64,000 bases of DNA from assembly GCA_009733575.1 (NCBI GenBank), contig ML769404.1, forward strand, positions 124,001 through 188,000, read 5' to 3'. The notes beneath the pieces are model-generated. The model was not told the origin of the DNA and made no database searches. It saw only the letters and a list, made by a program, of their open reading frames with translations. Numbering within the stretch: the stretch's first letter is position 1; each line of letters begins with the position of its first letter. The translations under genes and the position numbers were made by a program. The DNA comes from Gymnopus androsaceus JB14. Taxonomy: Eukaryota > Basidiomycota > Agaricomycetes > Agaricales > Omphalotaceae. This document shows positions 1 to 10,800 of this stretch, piece after piece.

Positions 1-1697
1 ACCAAACTGGCGGGTGGAATAATGGGCTTGCTTTCGTTTTTGGTTTACTGAGCGTGCAGTGGACGGTAAGCTGGTCTGCTATTCCGAGTTAATCGTATCT
101 CACTTTTTAACAGATGACGGTAAGCTTCCCGCATTGTTATTCTCTATGAATATCTCACAGAATTATTTTGCTTGAAGGACTACGATGTGAGTTTCACAGC
201 GAACGTCAACAGTGAAGAGATGCTAAAATGACTGCTTACAGGCTACCGCGCATATCTGGTATGTTTTGCAACACTATTGGGCTATTTGGTTAACTTGTCG
301 GTGTTCATAGTGAGGAAGTGAAACGGGCGGCTTATGCAGGTTTGTGTCCTGTCTTAGGTCGAGTATGTCAGTTGCTGATAAGACTCGCAGCACCCTCTGC
401 TATCTTTATTGCCGGTATGCAATGCCAAGAACCACATTGAATGCTCATCCTGACTGATGCCGCGCCCCTGCAGTCATAGGTACTGGCGTGTTGGGCTGGC
501 TGCTCAACATGTGGGTGATATGCTTTTTCCTATCGAATATACATATCTGATGTAGATTCCTTAGTGTGCTGGTCTTGTGCTCTGGTCCTCTGTGAGCTCT
601 CTTTTGCTGCTGATTTTGTCAAATATACTGGACGTAGATTAGTGCCGATCTTCCTGGGGCTTCCGACTCTGCTTTCTTACAGGCAAGTTTTTTTTTCATT
701 GATTCCACTGAAGATACACCTCTTATGTATCCTTGTTAGATTATGTTCCTCAGGATGGGAAAAGCTGGTTGCCTTATACTATGGGTGACGTTGCTTTTTG
801 TGGCAATTGCATCCGCCGCTAACAGACTTCCTCCAATCAGGTTTTCGTATGTTTCACTGCGTTCTTTGTCGTTCAGACAGCTCTCCAGGCCGTCTCTCGT
901 ACGGTTTACGCATTCAGTCGCGACCATGGTCATGCTTTCAGTTATGCACGGTGTCAGCACACGCTCTGATCTTTTTTTTTCCATAGGTCTTCCTGACGGA
1001 GGTTATTTTGGTTACAACTCAAAGATCACTCAAACCCCACTTAGAGCAATCGTTTTATGTACGGTTGTAAGCATTGGTCCTGGTCTTCTCGACCTGGCCA
1101 GTCCTATTGCCGCCACCGCCATCTTTGCTCTCTGTGCCATTTCATTGGATTTGAGCTACATCATACCCATATTTTTGCGACGGGTTTTCCAGAACCACCC
1201 CGAGGTGATGTTCAAACCGGGTCCTTTCTACATGGGAGATGGTATTCTCGGATGGGCAGGTACATTCACTAAAACTTCTCAACCTGCAGGAAACTTCTAA
1301 CGATGTGACAGCAAACGTCAACTGTATCATCTGGACGTTATTCGTCTGTGTTATCTTCTCATTCCCTACTACACTCCCAGTTACGCCGCAAACTATGAAT
1401 TACGCATCTGTAAGTGCTCTAATGAACAAAGTGTGTTTGGGGAACGCGTCTTGACCATGGTGTGCAGGTAATAACCGTTGGAGTCATGGTACTTGCTTTG
1501 TGAGTGCTTGCATGTATGGGTCACCGATGGAAATACTGATGTGTGGTTTTTTGCACAGTGCATGGTACATTGTCGATGGACACAGGCATTACCATGGTCC
1601 TCAATCAAACCTTCACCAGCTTAAGGAGAGGGAAGAAGAGGAGGAGAAGGCAGCAGAATTGGGCATATCTTCCGAGGATCACAAAGAGCCTGTTTAA
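1..1697 (+). CDS. GABA/choline-type amino acid permease (APC superfamily), 3' part
   Basis: Multi-pass plasma- or vacuolar-membrane transporter, closest to fungal GABA/choline/polyamine permeases (Uga4-like). The 5' end lies outside the window. One frame runs through 15 exons: 1-65, 114-119, 178-186, 242-258, 311-339, 391-414, 474-510, 565-591, 643-682, 740-784, 841-928, 987-1259, 1312-1409, 1468-1499 and 1559-1697. Diagnostic stretches are GWNNGLAF... at the start (seen as WNNGLAFVFGLL), TALQAVSRTVYAFSRDHG, the loop LPDGGYFGYNSK, and a long hydrophobic exon ending IIPIFLRRVF. The tail is charged and glutamate-rich (KEREEEEEK) and ends in a TAA. Exons 2 and 3 are only 6 and 9 bases, and the intron at 683-739 begins with GC rather than GT. 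The family assignment is firm; the substrate is inferred. Confidence 0.88.
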
Positions 1698-1914
1698 GAA
1701 CGCGGTAAAAAAAAAGGTGGAGACAGTCTAACGATTGAACATGTTTTGTATATGTCTATATATGTATGTACGGATGATCTACAATGACTTGCACAACATA
1801 CGAGTGTCTAAGAAAGTGTGTACTGTACGGATAAACGATGAGTTGCGCGTGAGCATTAGGCTGCATTAGGTCTGGTTTGATAACTACAATATATTTACAA
1901 CACTCAGAAAGCAC

Positions 1915-2011
1915 GGGCGTATGGTCTAGAGGTATGATACCTGCTTTGGGAATGAAGAGTTTCGACATGTCTCATTGCAGGGGGTCTTCGGTTCGAATCC
2001 GGATTCGCCCC
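1915..2011 (+). tRNA. tRNA-Pro (anticodon UGG) with intron
   Basis: The sequence folds as a complete tRNA: acceptor GGGCGTA paired with the 3' TTCGCCC (with the T-T mismatch also found in yeast tRNA-Pro), D arm at 1924-1940, anticodon stem CCTGC/GCAGG, and T arm with the B-box GGTTCGAATCC. The anticodon TGG is at 1947-1949 in the loop TTTGGG. An intron of about 25 bases follows base 37 (about 1951-1975), the canonical position for nuclear tRNA introns. A run of five T at 2013-2017 is the Pol III terminator. Confidence 0.93.
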
Positions 2012-2521
2012 GTTTTTGCGTAACGGTCCTCTTTCCTTTCTTTCTTTCTTTTTTTCCTGCTGTCCAACTTTCAATCTGGTTTAGCACAAAGCGCAGTTTC
2101 CATGCAATTGGTAAATACATGTAGAGCTACATTTGAGCAGAAAAGGTTGTACGTAGCTTGGTATTGTAACGGAGTGAGGTGGGAGGGGAAGGATGAGTAG
2201 GGCGAAAGTGATTTTGGCTAGGGAATACAATGAAACGTGAAAAACAGCAGATGGAGAAGGAGCACATGTATGTATGTATGTATCGTAAAGAGAGAGAAGC
2301 ATAGATACTCAATATCGTACGGGGAGTAAGTTAGTTTGTTAAATAAACGCAAAAAAGTCCAGGAGCAGCTTGACATATGTATAACAGAACTCGAAGCGAC
2401 GAAGAGACAGGCATATATGTAAGAAGGGCTTTACAAAGCGATATATAATAAATCGTAAAGAAAAAAAGCGTAAAGAACAAGAAAGGACAACATCCTGAGG
2501 AGAGAGAACGACCGTCGTAAC
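2012..2521. other. Gene-free spacer with simple repeats
   Basis: No gene is visible between the tRNA terminator and the bZIP stop codon. It holds a CTTT-rich microsatellite at about 2033-2055 and a short ATGT repeat at about 2268-2283. Much of it is probably the 3' untranslated region of the bZIP gene, which reads toward it on the minus strand. Confidence 0.5.
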
Positions 2522-4072
2522 TTACTCGTCCTCCCATTCAGGAGCTCTCATACCATTTGCCTTCAAAACATCCTCCAAAACGCTACACCGCGTTCTCCAT
2601 TTATCCCTGTCATCCTCTCAACTCTTTGTTCTCAGCTTCCAAGTTGAGCTGGTGCTCCAACTTGCGCCTCCTGCTTTTCCTGGCCGCGATGGTGTTCTGC
2701 CTGCGCCTCCACGCGATGTGCTCAATTTCCGTGGCATTGGGACCTGGAGGAGCTTCCTCCGTGAGCTCATCCTGCTCCTGCGCTTGGCTAAAGGCTTGAG
2801 AGTGGCTGCGCTTCTGTGCATGAAGTGGATTATCCTTGCGCGAGGTGGAAGAAGGCAGAACGTAGTTCCGGGTTTGGGTAGGCGCATCGAGAGGAACCAT
2901 AGAGGCTGGAGTGAGGTCTCTACGAGTTCCCGTTGCGGTTCCAGATGGCGGTCGTGATTTATTACGACCACGATTGCTGTAGGAACGGTTGAGTTGGACG
3001 TCGCCTGACCTGGGAACACGAGCAGAAGAATACAAGGACGGTGCGGGGCGGATGGCCGGAGAGTGAACAGGTTGAGTGAGGGGAGAATGGAAGTCCTCAA
3101 GAGCAGGAGTGCTGGGAGAGAAGGAGTATAGCTTGGCAGAGTTCAATACGTCCAATTCTGCAGGCGGGGGTTCCTTCGCCGCTGTCTCGGACTGGTAGTA
3201 CGACAGGCTAGAATCATTGAACAATGGTGCTTCACCGATCATCCAACCAGAGTTGGGATCGACAATGCTGTGGTCAAAGTCATCGATCTGGTCCATGATA
3301 GGTGTGTTGAGATCAGATATGAAGGGAGAGTCATCCATGGGTCGAAGAATTGAAATCTCCATATGGTGTATCGTACGGGGAAGTGAGGTATTCTCCAAAA
3401 CTATGCGACATCTTGAAGTCGGGCGAAGCTGAAAGTGGATCAATGGTTTGAAAGCGAGTTCGCCACGGGGACAATTTACCTTTAATGATATCGATAAGCG
3501 GCTGCAAGTCCGAGTCGGCTGACGGTGCGGTGGGCATCGAATCTGCGGGACGTTGGAAAAGAAGTGAAGACGAATCTGGCATGGTAGTAGTAGGATTCGT
3601 CGGACGGAGTAGTTGATAACATGTTCAAGTAGTTCTCCCTCATTGCTTGGAAGTCGAAGCCTGGAGGAGAGAGAGACTGGGAGGATGGAGGAATTGGAGG
3701 AGCGCGTGCTGTAGCTCTAGGCGGTTTGGGGAGCGACTGAGGAATCCCGTAATGTGCGGCCAGTTCAAACGGTCTCGTTGAAGGAGAGCCGTTGGATGCG
3801 GCGTTGTGAGAATTGCTCATACGCTCAGAAGTTTGTCCATAAGTGCGATTAGCCAATGACGGATCGAAAGTAGCAGCCGAAGTATTCACAGGTGCATGAA
3901 CATCTTGGGTCGACTGGTAAAAGTAACTCGGGTAAGCTGAAGACGAAATTTCGACGAAAGGATGTGGGAAGAAGTCTTTAGTTGGATGGCAGCAGACTGA
4001 GCAGTCTGTGGGGTCTACAAAAGCGGGGAAAGAATCAGTTTCAGTCTTTATCGAGCTCTGGTAACTACGCAA
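2522..4072 (-). CDS. Gcn4/CpcA-like bZIP transcription factor, frame broken in this sequence
   Basis: Nuclear DNA-binding regulator. The basic region is at about 2650-2710 (RRRQNTIAARKSRRRK, with the N-x2-AA-x2-SR signature), followed by a zipper. The zipper is split: the first half ends at a TGA near 2610, while the second half (KWRTRCSVLEDVLKANG, ending at TAA 2522-2524) lies one base out of frame. Joined, the L-L-W-L heptads are perfect. Two further frame changes are seen near 3333 (between EYLTSPYDTPYGDF and DDSPFISDLNTPIM) and near 3595. A good intron lies at 3431-3478. The N-terminal half is Ser/Pro-rich with repeated S/T-P sites. The first exon and true ATG were not found; the frame enters from an acceptor-like site near 4015. 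General amino-acid control is the likely role, judging only from the Gcn4-like basic region. It may be a pseudogene or carry sequencing indels. Confidence 0.75.
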
Positions 4073-5177
4073 TCGGATCTTTCATTGTCCACAGCAAAAA
4101 GAAGAAAAAAGGATCCCAAACTTGGATTAAAACTGAAATCCAGACTGAAATCCAGGATGAAAGCTGAATGGAGACTCACGATTTCGATGTCAAATGGCTC
4201 AGAACAGTACAAAAAACACCTTGAACGACGACGCTGGTGAAAGTTGGGGAGAAAGGCTTAGAGAGCTTTTGGCGCCCATGAGTGAGCAACGCGTGGCTGA
4301 CTGACACAGCATTGGCTCTGAGTCACAGCCTTTTCGGTAGCGAGCGCTCCGCTCTTCGAAGCGCTCAGAGCTGTTACTATTCGACTGTTCGTACGTGTCC
4401 ATTTGCCATTAGTCGCGTCCTTTCAAAAGGTGTACCAGGAGTTGGGATACGGGGACACGGGGATGATTCAGAATGCTGCGAACGCTCGGCGTTTCTATAC
4501 AGGGTAATACACTTCCATTCTTCATAGCCTTGAGCTCATAAATCAAAGTTGAGCGATCAGCACTCAATTGCACAACGCTGTAGAGGACTGATATGGAACC
4601 AAGTTCTCTACCCCAAAATGTACTATTCAAATACGGGGACCCGCAGCCCAAGTAGTCCACCCAAGCCACCCATTCGTAGCAATAGACGCGCCGCAGGAAT
4701 CGTTGTCCGAATGTCCTCGTATTGATTATTGAACTACCACGCAGCGCTTCCGCAGTACCGTACCGGCTTAACATCGGACGAAAAATAATATCAATCACAC
4801 CCGGTTTCTCTTTCCTTCCAGTTTTTCTTACTGTATTTATCCAATTTGTCGCTCAGTTTTTATGATCAGTTTTATAAAAGTAAAATACTTGATATCAAAC
4901 TTGCTAAACCTCCTTTATTGCAACTACTATGCCAAAGTCAAAGGCATCCGCCATCGTGGCTGTGGCACGTCCGACACCATAAGTTTACGGTCTGCACAGC
5001 TCGGAATATCGTCTTGTATATAACGTAGTTTTTGGCGCGACCGAGAATGCACCGATAAGAGCAGACCCTCTGGGTCATACTTGTCTTTGAAGCCGCGCTC
5101 TCTGGTAGTAGTGGAATCAGTTAAATGAAAACAAAATAAATGAAAACAAAACGGAAACTCGTAGGAAGAAAAAAGAA
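4073..5177. other. Spacer between bZIP and F-box genes
   Basis: Probably holds the leader and first exon of the bZIP gene on the minus strand; a 67-codon minus-strand reading frame at 4199-4402 could be an upstream ORF but has no support. A 129-codon minus-strand frame (4409-4798) shows no recognisable features. A 45-codon minus-strand frame near 4945-5080 has several Cys and His residues but is too short to call. I see no RNA gene here. Confidence 0.35.
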
Positions 5178-6841
5178 CTAGACTAAAACTAACCGGTATT
5201 TCCGCAACCCTTTTTCGACTCGCAGCGTTGGTGTTTGGTAGTTACGAATGTAGATCCCATTCGAGGTCAAGGTAGGCCACAAACAATGGATATGTTTCCC
5301 ATTCCAAAAGTTCATCACGATAGTCGAATGGTATGTGAGTATGAGCTCTGCAGGATAGGAAATCGACCTTGGATAAAGGATTGTCAAGTCGATACCAATT
5401 CGCCCAGCTTCGGGGTGCTCAAATCTCTCAATCTGGAAGAGGATGTTTTGATTCAAGCTATCATCATCATTGGGATAGAAGTGTTGCGGAGCTTGCGATC
5501 GTTCATCGTCGCGAACAAATTGGCACTGTGCGAGGAACATTTTTATTCGGGCAGAGTGGACTTCGTCAACGATGATGTCCAGATCGCCCGGCTTCCAATC
5601 TCCAAGGCAAAGAAGGGATAGGGCGAAAGATCCTCCAATGATAGCACCAGTACTCTGCAACAAAGCCTCAAACTCTGCAAGGTTTTGTGGAGCGTCTCCA
5701 AATGCACGGGCTAGCCCTTTACGAAGCCTCCGAGCGCCGATGTGAGCTAGAGCAGCATAAAAGTGTTTACAGGTAGCCCGCAGGGAGCGTATGTCAAACA
5801 AGTCAAGAGTCTCGCATATCATGCAGAGTAATTCTCGGATATGCAGAACCTTGATGAGTCCGCTGACGTCCGGACGGAAGACAATCGTATGCGTCCATTC
5901 GATTGTGACCGTCATTGCATAGTTTGTGTGATGGAAGATATTGTGATACAATTTCAGAATCCTTAAAAGATTTCGACTATCTCCGATGTCACCTCCGCGA
6001 ACTGGATCAGAGAGGACTATAACTATTTAAAAAGACATGTTAAAGTTAATCAATATGAGCATCGAACAACAACAATCACCTGTAGCTTTACGCTCTGGAG
6101 TGAGCGTGGCTTGGTCAAACTGTGCGATTACATGGGTTTCAGGTTCGAAGCCTTTTGCAATGACCTCTTGCCTGGGCTCTTCAAGACAGAGTGTTCCAGA
6201 AAGCGACCAAGATTGTTCGCGTGGAGAATATTCTGAGCCAGAACGTGGCTTTATGCTGATGATCATGAGCGGAATATGCGCTCGATAATTTTCTGGTTTG
6301 AACGGTGCAACCGAGGGAGATGTTATAGCTGTGAAATAAAAGGCTCAGCTTCAACTTCAAAGGGTACGATTCTATACACATACCATATATAACCTCAAGC
6401 TGTCTCTCTGCATCTTTCCAATGCTTCACGACACCCAGATATCCACGGTCACGACATTCGACTGGTATTGCATCACCGGAAAGGCCAAAATCGGAGAATC
6501 TTGCGAGTTCGAGCGGCTGCGCATCAGGCGCGACTTCGTGTCCTTCTCCTTTCATCTGAACGCCCCAGAGAGCGATGGAATTCGCAAGTTCTGCTGGAGT
6601 GGCGTTCACCCAAGATTTGAGTTTGAAGCAACCCTGAATTTAGCAAGTTAGAATATTCATTTGAAGGACACAGAAGTATCTTTTACATTATTCGTGTATT
6701 GACCCATTTTACTGAAGAACAAGACACTAGGATCGATGTTGAAATAATCATTAGTCGGATTGTTGAGAGTCATGATCTGCCCAGTATCAGCATCAGGAGC
6801 ATTCGTACAGTGGGGACGACCTACTGGGATCAGATTGAGCT
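5178..6841 (-). CDS. F-box protein with nucleotidyltransferase-like C-terminal fold
   Basis: Four exons splice in one frame: 6841-6687, 6633-6384, 6328-6080 and 6022-5178. The first two-thirds of the upstream part is unrecognised. The last exon contains an F-box-like segment (IRELLCMICETLDLFDIRSL then CKHFYAAL), the Skp1-binding motif of SCF ubiquitin ligases. It is followed by GGSFALSLL then PGDLDIIVD, matching the G-G-S and D-x-D signature of the nucleotidyltransferase fold seen in many uncharacterised mushroom proteins. The likeliest ATG is at 6773, although in-frame coding-like sequence continues upstream to an acceptor at 6841. The alternative is two adjacent genes, the second starting inside exon 4; no stop codon separates them, which favours one gene. 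Substrate and target are unknown. Confidence 0.65.
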
Positions 6842-7871
6842 AGCAGAGTGAAAAGAAGGCAGCAAAACGCGTTCGTGGTATGAGAATAAGAGGCGACGCG
6901 TGCATGTCTCACATCATCACGCCTATTACTTACCTAAATCGAAATTACTACCATATAAGGTAAATCTCGCTTTTTAAATTCAACCTGTCCCTACCACATA
7001 CTCGTTAGTATTAATTAATAAAATAAACAAGTTAGAAAGTTTTCGGACCTCTAGAACAATATGCGATGCACAGGCAGATATGAGTTCTGCTACGAGGTTT
7101 CTCAGGGATGATCAGCAACATGTTGGGGACTCACACCAAGAGGTACTGCATAAATGGATCCTAGGAGGAAACGGAGTAAAAGGCATATGAAGCTTGAGGC
7201 CTCAAGCTCCTAGTCAAAAGTCCCTGGATCATTTGAGCGACTGTTCAGGATTGTTGAAACGATTGGGATCGTTTGGGACTTGGATGACTTTTCAATCGCT
7301 CTCAACCGTCCCGTAGCAATTCGAGTACAGACTATAAGTATACATAATACTAATGGCACATCTGCTTTTGGAGCCGCGTTGAAAGTGAGAGCCGGATTGA
7401 AAGAAAGTCCACGTTCGATTGGCTAGATGTAGAGGAAGGCGTCGACGGATTGGCTAGTTTCGATTGGCGTGGAAGGAGAAGTGTTGGTGATTTCGACTGG
7501 CATAGAAGTCGAAGTACACAGATACGTGATTTTCAATTGGTATGTGGGTAGGATAGAAAGAAATGAAGCAGCGGAGCCTCATCAGTTGAAAGCTAATTTC
7601 CGCAGAACCCCAACCCAAGCACGTAGCATTCCCCATTTCTAATCCTCGAGTCCATTCAAGCTTCAGCCTGCCCTTCTACTGTCCACCCCGGCCTAGACGA
7701 GCGCGAAATAATGGGAAAAGGTTGTATGCAGGGACTACAAGATTACTGCTACACGAAGTACATGTACGATACACAATTACTAAAGGAGTGATATGGTACA
7801 GCAATTACAGAATAAATGAAGAACAGTAACATCAACAGCGATGCAAATCGATCCTATGGACACACAGTTTG
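6842..7871. other. Spacer with a weak internal repeat
   Basis: No convincing gene. Between about 7385 and 7550 a motif close to TCGATTGGC recurs about five times in degenerate form at irregular spacing. A minus-strand 60-codon frame there (7454-7636) has no recognisable features. The rest is probably the upstream region of the F-box gene and the 3' flank of the SNF2 gene. Confidence 0.35.
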
Positions 7872-10800
7872 TCAATCAGAGTCCTCTTGAGCTTTTCTCT
7901 TGTCCTCCAACTTTTCTCGCTTTCTCTTTTTCCGGATGTGGTCGTCTAGGTCGGCAAAGAATGCGCGTTGCTCGTTCTCGTCCATCTCAGCGCTGCGATA
8001 TGTTAGACAACAGGTCAGAATAAGGAGACAAAAGGCTCTTACAACATCGGCACGACCTTCTCCTTGACGTCCGCCGGCTTGTCGATGTAGCCTCGGTCAA
8101 GAAGAGCCTCCCAGCGTAGATCACATCTACAACTATAAGGCTCAGTAGTCGAGTGTGAGGCATATAATGGTACTTACTTTTCTTGTGCGGTAAGCTTTGG
8201 CTGGTGATGAGATCGCACAGGCGGCCACGCTGCTTGCGGTAGATCATCGGTATTCGCATTGCCCGAGGAGCTGGCTGCGCTCTGACGGCGAGATGCACGC
8301 TTGCTACTACTTCGAGGCATTTTCTTCGACATCTTCTTCTATGAGTGGATGAGTTATCGGAGGCAGATCTAACGTTGTTCGATATACTGACCAGGGTAGC
8401 CTTTGCTTTCCGCAGCTCGATACTGCTCTCTTTCAGCACCTCGTCATTTTTGTGTGTGTAGCTGACCCCGATCAACTTCAGTTGCTTCTCGATTTCAAGC
8501 TCAGTCTCGTCTTTTTGTCTCTTCTGGCCTTGAGGCCCTGTGGCTGTGAATCGATAGTTCAGTACATCGGATAGAAATAGGAATCACAGGAGTGCGAACA
8601 TGAATTCATTAGCAAACTGTCGAGTCCTGCCAAATTCTATCGCCAAGTTTAGTGTCAATTGTACCTCGAAAATAACGCACAAACCTCGGAGTCCTTCGTG
8701 GATTCCTTGCTGTCAATATTGGAAAAAGCCCAATCAAGCTGGGCATAGTTGGCCTGCTCGATCTGACGAGCCGAAAAAAAATTAATAAAACAAAAAATTC
8801 AGGGGATACATGTAGGAGAAGTGAGAGACCCACCGTATTTTTTGTAGCGAGCTTTTCATGCTGTAATCGGAAAATATTCTTCACACCAAATAGTTCACCT
8901 CGTTTTGCAGAATTCTTGACGCCTTCGAAATACCTGCAAATGGATGGCATAAGAATGGTGTTCGACAAGATGAAAGAATAAGCGTACGGGGTCTGCACAG
9001 ATGCGTCGTATCCAATGGCCATCTGCTGCTGCTTGTAAAGCTGACATGCGTAAATCAACTCCTCTAGTGCGCCGGCACCGAGCAATCGATATATAGTTAC
9101 AGGTCGTGTTTGACCTATACGATAGGCCCTTGGTAGCATTGAATATCAGTATCAAACGATGAGCCGAACCGTTGAATGAGCATACCTATCCATCGCTTGC
9201 AAGTCATGCGCAGGATCTATGGGATAATTTTAGAAAATGATAAATTCAAAAGCGACGACGACATACTCCAGTTGGGATCTATGTAGCGGAAAAGATGAAG
9301 TCAGAGACGGCATAATAAAACGATTCCCCACTGACCGAATATCACGACTTTATTCGCCGCTGTAAAACAGTGATTCAGTAACTAGACGCGCGAATGGAAC
9401 AGAGGCGAACCGGTGAGATTCAATCCGGTGCCTCCAGCGAAGAGTGGAGATCAAAAAGACGTAGATGTTGGGATCGGACTGGAATCGGTCGATTAGAGGC
9501 ATACCTACGATCGTGTCAGTAAAAAATAGTATGGCCCAAGAACTCGAGTTACTCACGATCTTTTTGCGGCGTTTCTCCAGAAAAGCTGAGGTATCCGTAG
9601 GCTGCGCGAGCTCAGTATGAATAGAATTAGAAGAAAGCCTTACTTGCTTACGTTGGGAGTTCAAATGAATTTCGAGCATCTTCAGTAACTGAACGGATTT
9701 CGTAAAAATGAGGACTTTGTTGGAACGGTCTTGTCGCCACTCCGTGAGAAGAGAGTTCAAGACCTGGTCGCATTTGAGTATTGAAAGATAGAGAGGTATG
9801 GAGAATACTTGCTTTCCATTTCCCACAATAATCGGGATTAAACATAACCTCCAGTCTGTTCGGCTGACTGTTATCGGGAAAGACCATTTTCGACAAGTCT
9901 CTGCTTCTGCCTAGCTGTATAGAACAAGTGAGAATGAGGCAAACAGCAAGTCAACACGACGAATAGTTACCTGCTCCGGTGTTTGAGTGTCGCCTAAAGC
10001 AGACATGAAAATATGAACTGTGAACATCTTGCGAGATTGACGTACTATTCGGTAAAATCAAACCCAAATGGTTCGAAAGTGCGATGAGAATAGACATGTA
10101 GCGTAGCATATCTGCAGCTTGGTACGGATGACAACACTTTTTTGTCCTACAGTAACCTTAAAATGCCAGGTTCAAAAAAGAAGCAACAGATTGCTTACAC
10201 TTCCCCTCGCCCACACTCGCATGGATCATTCATATGTATCAAGTTCTGGATGGGCTCAATTGCCAGGATTCGTTTATAAACTGCCAGTTGGATGGGAGCC
10301 AGGGGACAAAAAATAACATTATCCGTCTTCGTGGGGAGCTTGAAACACAGGTTAGCATGAAAAAGACATGGACAGGTAAGATCCACACCTGATGGCTGAT
10401 CAAGTCCTTCGTTCTAAAGTGAAAGTCAACGGTGTTCCTACTATTAGACTAATTATGTCTCGAACCTTCTCAAGAAAAATTGAGGTAGGAACTCTTGCTT
10501 GAGGATAACAGCTACGGCCTGGGTGCGAGAAAGGTCAAAGAAGCCAAGCTATACAATGACAAAAGTAGATACCAAGGCTCTATATCGCTGTTCGTCGGAA
10601 GCCGTATTGGATTGCCCTAAACTGAGTGGTCCCGACACTAATGTCTTCCAAAACTTTGCTGGACCCAGTTGTTTTGGGTCGCTCCAGTGTAGAATAGCAT
10701 GTAGCTCGTCGTAGGAGTTTTGGATCGCAGTACCAGTTAGACCAAAACGCCGTGGGCATTTAAAGGTGTGAAAGGCAATGGATTGTTTCGAACTGAGGTT

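Noticed and set aside
2600..2660. A 55-base intron (GTTGGAGC...GACAG) that would repair the bZIP frame
   Set aside because: It would delete half of the leucine zipper, and the donor is poor.
4409..4798. 129-codon open frame on the minus strand
   Set aside because: No motif, no splice context and no family resemblance; open frames of this size occur by chance in this window.
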